Below, piece by piece: positions 63,644 to 64,000 of a stretch of 64,000 bases of DNA. A program made the position numbers and the translations under genes. The stretch is from Porphyra umbilicalis (lineage: Eukaryota; Rhodophyta; Bangiophyceae; Bangiales; Bangiaceae). The stretch lies in NCBI GenBank assembly GCA_002049455.2, contig KV918816.1:62001-126000 (forward strand). The letters are read 5' to 3'. The first letter of the stretch is position 1, and every line of letters starts with the position of its first letter. The notes beneath the pieces were generated by a model, which was given only the letters and a program-made list of their open reading frames with translations, was not told where the DNA came from and searched no databases.

Positions 63644-64000
63644 GGTGGGAGCCCTCTGGGGTCACAGACCCGCAGGCAAGGGGTGCAAAGGCGTCGAAGG
63701 AGGGGGGGGGGGAGGCGGCGGCTACAGCGGTCTAACAGCAGTGGTGGTGGGGCCGTCTGGTCTTACAACCGAAACCAACAGATGCCAATGTGGTGGGCAG
63801 CCGCGGCGACCCCTGTTAAGAGGCAAGGTCGCGGCCTCGCGCAGGCCCGCCGTCGAGGACCGGCCGGCCCGCCAGCCGCTACGCACGAGCGCGCTGGCAC
63901 GGGTGAGGCGGGGGGGGGGGCACGCGGGGGACCCCTGCCGCACGGCTCTCGCAGCGCCCGCCCGACGTCCTCGGTTGCGCGTCGCGGCACGGCAGGCCAC
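63644..64000. other. Upstream region of the symporter gene
   Basis: GC-rich promoter-side DNA with a G run at 63701-63711 and another at 63911-63920. No second gene is supported before the window ends. Confidence 0.4.

Overview
This window is nuclear DNA from a eukaryote with a GC-rich genome that is dense in mobile elements. The evidence is spliced genes with GT-AG introns, Ty1/copia retrotransposons, several classes of cut-and-paste DNA transposon, long CGG/CCG tracts, and a Na+/phosphate symporter of the PiT (SLC20/PHO4) family. A high-GC alga fits best; a bangiophyte red alga such as Porphyra/Pyropia is my guess, with haptophytes and other GC-rich protists as alternatives. No rRNA, tRNA, CRISPR array or bacterial operon was seen. 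Only two genes look like ordinary host genes: a cupin-like protein (37072-38046) and the PiT symporter (61480-63643, minus).

Layout. 1-1040: a direct repeat with a period of about 654 bp. 1181-6186: a two-exon KDZ (Kyakuja-Dileera-Zisupton) type transposase with an N-terminal SWIM zinc finger and a C-terminal Ulp1/SENP-like protease. 8486-11374: a PIF1-family helicase, tail to tail with an unrecognised 832-aa gene (11393-13944, minus). 15611-31620: a nested retrotransposon cluster. Copia element A1 (16593-21553) sits inside a decayed copia of a second family (B). Copia A2 (24441-29399) sits inside an older solo LTR of its own family, and that solo LTR sits inside exon 1 of an unrecognised four-exon, 799-codon gene (23356-31620). 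Every one of these insertions except that of B has a perfect 5-bp target duplication.

31600-50300 is a mosaic of small non-autonomous elements and low-complexity DNA. It includes two full TA-flanked MITEs plus a fragment (family M), a mariner-like element (family N), a dispersed family of about 0.7 kb (R), foldback and MITE-like repeats (T, S), and an inverted segmental duplication of about 1.7 kb (38096-40480 against 47136-48827). Only one arm of that duplication carries an R insertion, so the other arm preserves the empty site.

51253-55708 holds an apparently intact PIF/Harbinger gene pair: a DDE nuclease and a Myb/trihelix partner, convergently arranged. Between them is a CGG minisatellite bounded by a 48-bp inverted repeat. 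58669-60925 contains two more R copies, one interrupted by a non-autonomous hAT element with a perfect 8-bp target duplication.

All domain calls come from reading translated sequence by eye; no alignment or search was run. Splice sites were chosen because they join reading frames exactly, and none has transcript support.
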